Below are positions 54,072-64,000 of a stretch of 64,000 nucleotides of DNA, one piece after another. Origin of the DNA: Lumbricus rubellus (taxonomy: Eukaryota; Annelida; Clitellata; Crassiclitellata; Lumbricidae); NCBI GenBank assembly GCA_945859605.1, contig OX243817.1:35067968-35131967 (forward strand), given 5' to 3'. Numbering within the stretch: the stretch's first letter is position 1; each line of letters starts with the position of its first letter. The translations under genes were made by a program, and so were the position numbers. A model generated the notes under the pieces. It saw only the letters and a list, made by a program, of their open reading frames with translations. It had not been told where the DNA came from and ran no database searches.

Positions 54072-57000
54072 CTGAAAATTTCATCGAACCAAATGTGTGT
54101 GCGTGTGTCTTCATTAAGCTTACGTAGGCTATGCGTTAACCTCCTTAATATTGAAGCAAATCTTTAAAGACTGACTTAGAGTTGACGTAGATACGTTAAT
54201 TTTAGGGGTTATTCGTTTTTAGGTATAACAACAAGGGTTTCACACATAGGCTATAGAGCCGTTCCTTCTCTGTGGCTGTTCCAACAACCTGGAACAGAGA
54301 AGGAACGGCTCTGCAGGCCTGTGTAATGTGTAGGCTATGACATCTTTGTTGTTGGCTAAGACGAATAACCGATAAAATATTAACGTATTTACGGGTTTTC
54401 CCTGACTATGCGACCGACACCTCCCAAACAAAACTCAGTTTGACCAACAGTTACTGTTGAAGACTGCTTTTTTCGCTTAACCTTGGCCGGGTGCGCCTCT
54501 GAGATGGGGGGCTATATAAATTCTGATCTATTCACTGGTTGAATGACATACGTCGAAGTTGCACCGTTAGATTAAGTTTCCTTACTATTATAATAAAACG
54601 TAATAATTGAATGTAAAATCAAAATCATATAAAATCAGTTTCGTTATTGGTTTGCTTGCAGCAGCAACAAGCACACAAAGGCAAAAAATTATAGCAGCAT
54701 TACATGTATTAAAGAATTGATACTAGACCAATAATATATACGGTACTTAATTAGATGGCTTACATGATATGCAATCATAAGGCAGGATTTGAAATTTTCA
54801 CCAAATTTAAGGAGAAGGCAAGGTAATGATTGCTTAGCACTCGTAGCCTTATGCCTAATGAAAAGCGATACAATAAAAGGCAGTTGGCCTGAGACTTGAT
54901 AAGGTGTGAAGCTAAGGAAAACTCGTACAAAAGCGAGCACAATGGGAGACGTAAGCGGATGGAAGTCCCGCCTACAGGATCCCAATTATTAACTATTGAA
55001 TTATTCTGATAAATGCGCACCACTATGATTTGATCAAAATGCAGCAGCTGGTTCAGATTAGTCACAGTTAGCAAGGAAACATAAGCTCAATAGCTCATAA
55101 ATTGAATAAACAACACAAAGGGAACACTCCTAAAAAGATGTTGAAGAATAATTTCCATTTCCAGTGCTATACTTATATTATAACTAAGAAGTCTTTCTTC
55201 CGTGGTAAACTTAATAATGGTTGTTGAAGTACAACTGTTGGTATGTTGACTAGTACTGCTTCAATCGGCGTTATAGAAGTTGTTAATTAATGGTAAAATG
55301 AGATGTTGTTTCTAAATACTATATCTTTGAACAAAATAGGAATTATTTAATGCTCCAGGTTCTGTGTACATGTATAAGCCTAATTCTCTTAATGACACTG
55401 TTAACGTTAATCTGCAGAGTTAGTACGGCGTTTACACATCAAAGCTACAGCAGCTATCTTCGTGCCAAACTGTGATTGCAAGACTAGGCATAATAACTAA
55501 TCAAGGGCTAATGTTATAATTTGTTGAGAATCATCGTAAAGATTTGACAAACAGCGTTTATCAAATCTTTGCAAGCTAAGCTCCAAGTTTCATATTCTTA
55601 TGAAAGTTTTATTGCCAAAGCAAGCGTGAAAACACTTACTCATTCCGAGAAACGGGTGGTTGTAGAAGTCGTCTGGAACAGAAGAATGCATTGTCTTTAA
55701 ATGCATTGTTTTTAAACGCATTGTCTTGCCAACATTTTCATGTTTACTTTACTTTGTATAATGGCCCTCATACCAGTGCTGTCCAACCAGTTTGACTGCA
55801 CCAAAGAAATTGACGCTACAAATTGATTGAAGATGATTAACTGTATTAACTGTGTGGAGAAGAATTTCCCAAAATGCAACCAACCCTCGTATCGAGGAAG
55901 GTTGAAGGCAAGGCAACTGTATTAAAATTAAAATTTATTATGAAAATAATCGCACTGGCAGCGCCTTGGGAATTCTATTTTCACGCTGTCAAAATTGATA
56001 AGCCAAGTTACGAACGAGTAGCTTATGCAAGCAGACAAGTGACTTCGTCCTTTTATTTCGATTTTATGAATACAAAGTAACTCTAACTATGTGTAAACAG
56101 TTTCCATGTCTTTTCGTGTTAAATCACAATACTTACTAAAGTTGATTCTGTCTTTTGGGTCTCTGCGAAGAAGCCTTTCGATCAGATCAGCTAATTCAGG
56201 ACTAGTGCCGGCAGGTATCCTGCAAATTAGATTTACAAATTACAATTTGCAGAATAGATTCACTGCTACCAAGTTATTTATCTGCTGTCTGACGTGGTTT
56301 TTTAAATAATAGGCCTAGTCCCTAAATTTAATTATATTTCTCAGTGAGTAATTATCATCAACAATGTTGTTGTATAATGACAAAAGGATCTATATGTTAA
56401 TTCATCCTCAAAATGGTCTTCCTGGGACACAAGCATTGCAGACTACAGAACTGTTGATGTTTAAACTGTGTGGGAATTTGAAGTGATTTCAACCATTGTT
56501 GTGAAGCCTCGCGTCACCTTATAAATGTAATGTATCTACTAAGAAGTCGGACCCATTATACTATCAACTCACCAGCTCAGTACCTAATACAATAATCCAA
56601 ACGGAGAGCATATTGTCAAATAGATTTCGTCTGTTCTGCGTCTGAACTTGCCTCTGGATCGTTCACATTTTCAGAATTGCTACTTGCTTTATAATGATCC
56701 GGTCTCTTACTTAGGTGGCTTTCCATCGAAAGGACTGAAGAGTGTTCCAGCGTAGCACTGATAAGCGATCGCTCCGATACTAAACAGGTCAGCTTTGTAG
56801 TCGTATTTGGCATTTGGTACGAAGATCTCAGGCGCCTAAAACAAAACATAATCAAATCACACGTTAACATCCTTCTTTCTCTACAAAATAATAATAATAA
56901 TAATAATTACATATGTTGTAGCCTACCACCTAATGCCCATAATAACAATTACATCGTTTGATGGGCTGAGTTGCAACTCAAATCGACTGTCGAATAACTG

Positions 57001-60000
57001 TGTTGATGTAAAGAGGCCAAAGGCACGCGCTGGCTTAGGCCTGGTTTTCTCTGGGGTTAGGCTACATTAGGTCAAGCCAATACGAAGATGAAGAACGCTT
57101 TGGCAATATAGGGATAACTGTTTCTTGCTGTTGTATGTCTATTTGTGGTAACTTAGGATAAACTTACCATGTAGACTGGAGTGCCACAAAATGTTTGCGC
57201 CTGTGCACCTTCATCTAAAAATCTTCCAAGTCCAAAATCAGCTGAAAAAACACAAAATTAAGTTCAGACAACTGTTTTTATTGTCGTTTTTTAAAATCAG
57301 CGTTTACAAAATTGCAACAAGCCTTAATTAGGCTACTCGTATGCCATTTATACGGTAGCCTACATTTTACACAACTTGGCACAGATTTACTCAAAATATT
57401 TACCAGCTCAATAAAAGAACCTAAGTAGCCTACCAAAAAAAGAATAGACCTACCCGTATAGACAGTTGTGATTGCTTTTCAGTTCAAGTTTATCCATCCT
57501 ATTTTCATTGATAAGTCCTGATTTCTTACGGCGCTACATTCATAGAAATAGGCCTACTTGCTAAAAAATTATCACTATTAATAATGCCTACCAATCTTGA
57601 AAGTACAGTTGGCCACATCTGTGAGTCCGTTACGAGTCGTCAGAAGAATGTTGGCCGGTTTCAGATCCCGATGGACGATGACGTGATCGTGCAGAATCTT
57701 CAGCGCTGAGGCTGCAAGTCAACAAAATAATTATGATATCGTTAATTAATTAACTAATAATTTTTTGTTGCATGTATCGACATTTTAAGACAAAAAACCT
57801 GAATATGAGACAAGGAATTAAGTAGATTTTCTAGTGCAATGGAATATTTATTCTCAGCCAACTTGAAATCGCAATCGATGGATTACAGAACGAAATCGTA
57901 AATGAAGTTACTAGGCATAGGCCTATTGAAAGCGAAATCGAGACCACAGACTCATTCCAAGCGACCTAGACTGCACGCCGTGCACGGTCGAATTACACCT
58001 AGGGCGAATAACCTAAGAAGGAAATCACTTTTAACGACAATGCCTTATCTCATTTAAGAGGCATGCCATGTAAACCAAAAAGCAGTATTAGGAACACATT
58101 TATATTGATTTGAGGATTTTGTGTGCTATTTTAAAATATGACATTACGAAGGGTCTCGCAAAGTTCCTCTTGTGGCCTTTTGCGGCCTACCACTGACCAG
58201 GAAGTAACTGGTGTTCGCGTAGGCCTATGTGTATATATGCATGCACATCTAAAAGCATGTGTGTATTTACATGTACGTGTGTGCGAATGTGTAGGATATT
58301 ATTGCAAGAATAGAACAAAGATAAGTTGACGTGATTCTTCCTGGAACTCGAATCTCTAATCTAAATTATTGCTCTGGGTTACAGGCCAGGTGTTTTACTT
58401 AGACGTGGCAGGTATTCGAGCAGGAAAATCTAGAGCAGACAAGCAACAGACGCATCAGTGAATGATAAAGCGCAGACTAAAGATAGGCCAAGTATAGGGC
58501 CTACATGTACATTTGTACAGAGCCTCTGTACAGAGCAGCTATTACCGATTTGTTGAAGGAAGATCTTCAGGCTTCGTTCGTCCAACTTCCTTTTCGCTGA
58601 AAAATAACAGTCAACGTGTAATCAAACTAGGTCTACTACACCCACAATCCCACATGCAATTGTTTGCACAGCTGCACGTTAAGAAAGCACCTTACAAATC
58701 TTACATAGTGGCAACGGTTTTGAGAGTGGGTACAGATTATGTGGATCCAAACTCTAGAGTACATGTAGGTCCATTGTGAGAGTTTGGAGGGTGTTTCGAT
58801 TTCAGTTACGATCCATTTTCCTGCACTTGAAAGAGCGATGAAATACATTTTGACGAGACTTAGGAGTAACTATCAGCAATGTAGGCTACAGCTCATTGTA
58901 GTGTATTTGTAATAAGATAAATAGTTATATACATGTATTTCATATACTCCGGACTGCGAACTCCTTCAGACTACTCTTTTGGGCATCCCTTCTGACTAGA
59001 CACAGCGCTCGTGAATAAGCTGGTGCCCCGCACTTGGCTTGGCTTTCAAGTAGCGTTTTAAAAATTTGGAGATTACGACTACGATTACCGTTGGTAGACG
59101 CCACTGCATGGCACATACTGATTTATACGAAGGTGTTGCCATGTTAATCAGCGCAACCGTTCAGTTCGCTGAATTCCTACTTTTATTTAATACAAAATTG
59201 TCCAACACTGCAGTTATTTTTAATGTGGCATAATAATTATAGTCGGAGATGCACGTAGGAAATGGAAGCTTCGTCTATAAATTACTGAACCCAATTAAAT
59301 GTCTATAAATTATATTATTAAACCCAATATAAATTACATGTATATAAATTATTTAACCCAATATCAATTAAATGTCTATAAATTATTAAACCCAATATAA
59401 GTTAAATGTCTATAAATTATTGAACCCAATATTAGAATGCTTTATAAGCGTAAATGAAATCGCTGGCAAAATTTTACGCAATGGAATAGTGAAGTAGAGT
59501 AGGCCTAGGCCTATAGGCTATAGCGTATGCCAGCAAGTGTGAAAGATTGTTTAAAAAATTGCAACCATCCTTCTCGAACTTGACATAAAGTTCTCTTTCA
59601 GATGATTTTTCTCAGCGAAACAAGTGACCTAACCTCAAATTTCTTGTTAACAGCTGATTAGGCCTACTCTTGGACCTGCACGTTCATCAACAGCATGTGA
59701 GCGGGCCACATCAGGCCCTGTTTCAGCCCAATGCAGCAAGCCTATATTAACGTCACGCAGCATAGGCTAACCATATAAATAATTACTAGTGAAAATGAGG
59801 GAGTCTTTGGTTTGTGTTCAGATTATACAATTCATTTTATATTCTAATTATTACAACTAATGCTGCCTTCGATTCTGATTCTGTTGTTGTTATTATTACA
59901 ATTGTCATTATTAGAATAATAATTATTATTATTATCATTAAGGCCTAGGCCTACTATTATTATAGGCTCTAGTTATATAGCCTATTGATATAAGTCCAGA

Positions 60001-63000
60001 ATGTATTATTTTTCTTCAAATTCTTCGACTTGTTTCTTTTTCTGAAAAGGGTGTAGCCTGCTATTATAATAGGCCTACACCAACAAGCGTAGTAAAATAA
60101 TAACATAAGAGCCTAAATAACATTGCGTATGTTTGCGTACAGAAACCGGAGCTGACTGATTCTTAATCAAAATCACATTGACATCAAATGCATGCCTGGG
60201 AGGATCGTAAACCAAAACCATACGACGAAGGCGGGTACCCTTAACGGGTTCAAAGGGCAATGGAAAGATCCAAGAGACAGTAGTTAGGGATCATGGACTC
60301 ATGGGGTGCATGTCTATTCGCCCGTCAACCTGCCACTCTAATCTTGAATTATGTTGCAAAGAAAGTATAGGCTACTATCTTATAGACAATAAGTTCTGCT
60401 GAAAGCTCAAACTCATCATGTCATTGAAAGACGTGGATGATAAATTGTATCAACTCCTACAGATCTGTACATTGTATTGCTGACCTGCTTTCTGTTATCA
60501 GTTACATGTTTAGGACACCGTCAGTGAGGCTAGCTTTTCAGGAAAAGCTTTTGTGTGGTTAATCGGTTAGGCCCCACTTAACGGTTGCGATAGGGCCTAT
60601 AAATGAGATAGTTGAGATTTATAAATGCGAAACTAATTTTTAAAGACAATAATAAAGAATATCATTAGCGTAAGTAGTTACTATTGTCATAATTATTATT
60701 GTAATAATAATAATTATTATTATTATTATTATTAATATTATTACTTTTCATTATATAGGCCTACATTTTTGCTCTTGTTATTATTATCAGCAAATACTAT
60801 AACACATTTTTCTTGATTTAGGCAGAAAACAGTTGCTGTCTGTGTGTGTCTATTAAATCCAGATGTCGAAGGATCTGGGTCAATGAAACATAAGACAGAT
60901 CATTTGCCGAGTTACAAGATGTTATTCTTTTTAGATCTGTGGTGTAAGTTTTCTGAGTTTCTTAGAATGACTGCTCAACTCACAGATAAATAATTATTTA
61001 CGAAGCTTGGCATTTTAGTTTACTCAGAAATGAGGGAGTGAGACAACCAGGACTGTTGTCCATCTTCTAAATAATTATTTTCCCGAAGAGGCTGCTGTTC
61101 AAATGAGATATAGGCTACGGGTGGCTGCGCTTCTTGGAATAACACCATGTTGTAAGGTTGTTTATATCAGACCAAGTCCGACCGAGGAGCCGCATGCAAC
61201 GATTACAGACCATGTGATTCGTCATTGCACGCGTTTGCAGTAAAGGCAAGCTAGGCAGCTGCACGAATTCTTTCTAGGCGAATGTAAAAATCAATGGAGG
61301 ATACACTTATGGTGTAGGGTCTGGGATGTTTTATGGGTTAACGTAAGCGCATCTCTTAAGTACAATCCACGCATTCTAACATCAGATGCTTAAACTACGT
61401 GTATAACATCACCATCATCATTATCAGTTACTATCAACTTCATTGTCGGCAGTATCAGGAGCATCAGCGTCATCACAATCATTAGCGTCACTATCATCAG
61501 CATCATATCACCATCACCATTAGGCTATCAGTTCATTATGATAGCTATTTGTCGGTGATATTTGCGAAGAAATGACATCGCCTTCAAAGTCATTTGTTGT
61601 TGAGCCCATGACTTTTCTCATGTTCATTCGATGTCTCATTTCGTCTATCTTTATTACAGTAGGTCATACTATTATTGTCTGTTTAGCGTATGTGTTTTCC
61701 TAGAGCCTTCTCCATAGTTTGCATGTACGTGCGTGTAATGTAAATCTTCGATAATTTCTCACTATCAATAAGACGTTTTATTTCACCCGTAGCACTCAGA
61801 CATTTGCATATAGACTTTAAGAAGCTATAAACATAATAGTTGTTTGCTGGACATCCATAAAATGACACGGTTTGTGCCTCTCTGTTTCCATAACACTGCC
61901 AATGTATAGTGAATACTCAAGGGAGTTGCGTCATGAGTCTAAGCCATACTAGACTGGATGAATGACATACTGCAACATTCCATAATAATTATCATCGTTG
62001 GTTTCCCCAAAAAACCTCAAACCTAAACCGCGTTGCTGCTTTAAAGTATACCACTTAGCCTAGCAGTCACTTATTTCAACCCTGGGAGGCAGCAGCAAAA
62101 TGGTTTGATGTATTAGCTGCTCTATTTTTTCTGCGCCTCAGCAAATAACGTCGATTGGCCAGTTCTACTTCCAGCTCTGCTATTGCATGGACCAACTAGA
62201 TAAATACTCGACTGTCATTCTAGATTAAGTCGGCTGGTCCTAACATGAGGGTCTTGCTGAAAGCCCAGTATACATCGAAAGACCAAAGTGCGACCTCGGA
62301 CGGACTTTGAGCTGAAGGCGGATCTCTTTAAGCATAAAAACCGTTTACAGTCTGTTCCGAATTATGTTTACCAAGACGACGTGTCTACTGTCTACCCGGT
62401 AGTTGAAGAATAGCCTACCTAAGCAGCAACAACAGAATCTCTGTTCTAAGAATTTGCTCTGCATTTCAATTGAGCAGCATCGGTCCAAGTGCTTACAAAC
62501 TGTGGATAAGCGTTTATAAAGAATAAATTACCGTAGGAACAATGAAAAGAATACGAGTAGGCTATCCTTTAATTAATAATAAATAAATAAATAGACCAAC
62601 CTTTAAGATAGTGATCCAAGTCTCCACCGTTGCAATACTGAAATTCAAAGTAGCACTTTCAATTGTTAATATTGTTAATTACAAAGTAGCATTTTCAATT
62701 GCTAATTATTAACTAAAAACTTCTAACGTAGCCTACACATTGTCTAATATTGCACTCCAGAATCAACGAATCGCGAACCAAAACAAGCCATCGACTGCAA
62801 TAACCAACTGTTTTAAATGCGTAAAGAGCTTTAATTGAGTAGTAGGCTAATGTTAATAGTAATGGTAATATTATTATATTCATATAGCGCCACTTAAAGA
62901 GTGAGTCACAATTATAGACGCACCAAACCTTGCAAGTGAGACAATGAGGGAATAAGTGTATGTATGTATGTGCACTTGTTATAGCGCCCCTTCAAGCTCT

Positions 63001-63915
63001 CTCTACTCAGAGGCGCTCCCGATGCAGAGCGGACACTGCATCGGAGTTTCACGCCGAAGCGCTGAGCAATTGTGAGTGAAGGACTTGCCCAAGGTCCTTA
63101 CGCGGCGAGGTGGATTCGAACCTCGGACCTTCCGGCTCCAAGGCAACGACGCCACCACTAGACCACCGCGCCCCACAAATTAGTGATTATGCAAGCAATG
63201 ATTTCTATTCCATTGTCTCTCTAAATTACTAAAGAAATAATTCATTTAAATGCAGCTCTTAAAAAATTAGTCTGCAACACATCTGTGTTCATTCACGTCG
63301 CTAAAAATCCCACAGCCCTAGAACACACAGCTGCAAGCGAATGAACGCCAGCGAAATTTTTGGTTCGGGTTCAAATGTCACCGGTGATAATGTGTGAAAC
63401 TGATGTCACTCTTCTAAATAATGGATAATCTATTAATCTTCTGCTAAGCAGAAGAACAATGTGTCTGTTGTTGCTGCTTAGGTATAGTCTTAAACTACAG
63501 GGTAGACACGTCTTGATAAACATAAAGCACAAAGTAGGTTCTTGGCGTAACTTAACATTGTTGTGAGAATATTCTACACAACGTATGCTCGAACATAACC
63601 TAACTCTGTTAGCGTGCCCCCGAACATAATTGTAATTGTAATTGAACATTTATATAGCGCCGCTCACAGATTCAGTAGCGCTCAATCCACGAGCTAGGCC
63701 TACAGGTCGGCAAACCACACGGAAGCGCAAAACCATCCCACTCATTATAATGTGGGCTAACAATTACCTAAATATTGATCTAGGTCTTGTCAGACTTCAA
63801 TATGGGACTACACAGGAACAGCAGCAAGAAAGTGATTGTCATTAAGCTAAGGTCTTCCGATAAATTCCGAATGATGACTTACCTCCATAACGAGATAGAC
63901 ATGCTTATCTGTTTG
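53976..63915 (-). CDS. ULK/ATG1-type Ser/Thr protein kinase gene (multi-exon)
   Basis: Eight short exons on the minus strand, joined by GT-AG borders with matching phases, encode most of a kinase domain. Exons in coding order: 63,883-63,915; 62,601-62,637; 58,546-58,596; 57,592-57,711; 57,168-57,241; 56,711-56,835; 56,137-56,219; 55,640-55,672. A ninth, 53,976-54,071, continues past the domain. The joined reading gives VYLVMEYCNGGDL (hinge), KIFLQQIA, HRDLKPANILL (catalytic loop), ADFGLGR, a GTPVYMAPE P+1 region, KADLFSIG, GTSPELADLIERLLRRDPKDR and HPFL. These match ULK1/2 (ATG1/UNC-51) best; that family starts autophagy. The ATP-binding N-lobe lies beyond the window edge. The part between FDGKPP and IPAGTS is about 15-20 residues shorter than in ULK1/2, so an exon may be missed there. 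Confidence 0.85.
54254..54313. repeat. 60-bp palindrome
   Basis: Arms AGAGCCGTTCCTTCTCTG and CAGAGAAGGAACGGCTCT surround a 24-bp loop. The right-arm word AGAGAAGGAACGGCTCTGCA also occurs at 33,665-33,684. Possibly a piece of a LINE 3' region. It lies in an intron of the kinase gene. Confidence 0.7.
55640..55672 (-). CDS. kinase gene exon (end of catalytic domain)
   Basis: A 33-bp exon between TTCTGTTCCAG and GTAAGT, encoding DFYNHPFLGM with the split codons. It matches the (D/E)FF.HPFL end of ULK kinase domains. Confidence 0.75.
   Translation of the reverse strand, partial: TTSTTTRFSE
55858..55917 (+). pseudogene. LINE 3'-end fragment
   Basis: GAGAAGAATTTCCCAAAATG and the following CAACCAACCCTCGTATCGAG, GAAGGTTGAAGGCAAGGCAA match 14,622-14,688 almost exactly, encoding NATNPRIEEG and the stop. 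It is a very short 5'-truncated copy in an intron of the kinase gene. Confidence 0.8.
56137..56219 (-). CDS. kinase gene exon (C-lobe helices)
   Basis: An 83-bp exon between AATTTGCAG and GTAAGT encoding IPAGTSPELADLIERLL, then RRDPKDRINF. It aligns with the IP..TSP.L..LL..LLQRN.KDRMDF stretch of ULK kinases, including the buried Arg that stabilises the C-lobe. Confidence 0.85.
56711..56835 (-). CDS. kinase gene exon (APE motif and helix F)
   Basis: A 125-bp exon between TTTTGTTTTAG and GTAAGA, starting at the APE motif and encoding APEIF...YKADLFSIGAIAYQC. The Asp in KADLFSIG is the conserved helix F anchor. The exon ends in phase 2 and joins 56,137-56,219 in frame. Confidence 0.85.
57168..57241 (-). 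CDS. kinase gene exon (DFG and activation segment)
   Basis: A 74-bp exon between TTTTTTCAG and GTAAGT encoding ADFGLGRFL and TFCGTPVYM. DFG is the magnesium-binding motif. The TFCGTPVYM(APE) segment fits ULK-type activation loops (TLCGSPMYMAPE). Confidence 0.9.
57592..57711 (-). CDS. kinase gene exon (catalytic loop)
   Basis: A 120-bp exon between GACTTGCAG and GTAGGC encoding ALKILHDHVIVHRDLKPANI and, after a short insert, KI before DFG. HRDLKPAN contains the catalytic Asp and marks a Ser/Thr kinase. Confidence 0.9.
58546..58596 (-). CDS. kinase gene exon (helix E)
   Basis: A 51-bp exon between TTATTTTTCAG and GTAATA encoding KRKLDERSLKIFLQQI. It aligns with the TLSEDTIRLFLQQIA helix of ULK kinases. 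Phase matches both neighbours. Confidence 0.85.
59273..59435. repeat. tandem repeat, about 36-bp unit
   Basis: Five degenerate copies of AACCCAATATAAATTAAATG followed by TCTATAAATTATT, in an intron of the kinase gene. Confidence 0.8.
62601..62637 (-). CDS. kinase gene exon (hinge/helix D)
   Basis: A 37-bp exon between TTTGAATTTCAG and GTTGGT encoding YCNGGDLDHYLK. EYCNGGDL is a hallmark of ULK1/2 kinases; its Glu comes from the preceding exon. Confidence 0.85.
62966..63175 (-). repeat. tRNA-derived SINE, reverse copy
   Basis: On the minus strand: A box TGGTCTAGTGG (63,155-63,165) and a perfect B box GGTTCGAATCC (63,112-63,122). The body and tail match those of 33,433-33,658. It lies in the intron between the first two visible kinase exons. 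Confidence 0.85.
63883..63915 (-). CDS. kinase gene exon (beta 5, gatekeeper)
   Basis: A 33-bp exon between TTTGTCTTTAG and GTAAGT encoding QTDKHVYLVME, 11 whole codons. It joins YCNGGDL to give VYLVMEYCNGGDL, as in ULK1. Exons for the Gly-rich loop and the catalytic Lys must lie past the window end. Confidence 0.8.
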
Positions 63916-64000
63916 CTAAAGACAAACAAGCATAACAATAAATTACGCGTGATAAGTTATTTCAATGCCACTTAACAGTACTTGTAATTACAATTGCAGA

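Noticed and set aside
56616..56870. 84-codon minus-strand frame read as one gene
   Set aside because: Its frame differs from that of the kinase exon it overlaps, and it runs through the exon's splice borders.
60075..60260. 61-codon minus-strand frame in a kinase intron
   Set aside because: No splice signals in phase and no similarity to the missing kinase segment.

Overview
The window looks like AT-rich nuclear DNA from an invertebrate animal, probably marine. I could not place it more precisely from sequence alone. Supporting signs are genes split into short exons with GT-AG borders, tRNA-derived SINEs, many LINE, Ty3/gypsy, hAT, Tc1/mariner, Helitron and Mutator-like copies, long microsatellites, and a local family of Mab-21/cGAS-like proteins. 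There is no bacterial-style gene layout.

Layout. 1-4.9 kb holds repeats, a GGAT minisatellite, and the C-terminal part of a LINE with a restriction-like endonuclease lying between two (ATT)n tracts. 4.9-12.2 kb holds two close paralogues (about 695 codons each, minus strand) of a Mab-21/cGAS-like nucleotidyltransferase; related LINE relics and other modules follow both upstream. 12.9-20.5 kb is a transposon graveyard: LINE relics, a mariner with a hAT MITE nested in it, and two more hAT elements with 8-bp target duplications. 21.6-30.5 kb is a nearly intact, very young Ty3/gypsy retrotransposon (minus strand) with two 1482-bp LTRs; unusually, its Gag frame starts inside the LTR. 30.9-33.05 kb is a third, more diverged Mab-21/cGAS-like gene. 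33-45 kb holds a SINE, foldback elements with arms made of short repeated motifs, a Helitron, two near-identical hAT copies and an NHL-repeat exon with a partial duplicate. 45-50.2 kb is a broken gypsy relic invaded by a mariner and by a foldback element carrying a 30-bp minisatellite, followed by a Mutator-like foldback element with a 9-bp target duplication. 50.4-51.45 kb is a CT-rich low-complexity tract and a 200-bp assembly gap. 51.8-63.9 kb is a minus-strand gene of short exons for a ULK/ATG1-type protein kinase, found by translating across splice sites.

How the genes relate. The three Mab-21/cGAS-like proteins keep the nucleotidyltransferase signature (GS, then D-x-D, then a later Asp) at matching positions. 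They are candidates for a lineage-specific set of nucleic-acid or other ligand sensors that make cyclic dinucleotides, but activity is inferred, not shown. The ULK-type kinase (autophagy initiation family) and the NHL protein have no evident operational link to them. Most remaining sequence is mobile DNA.
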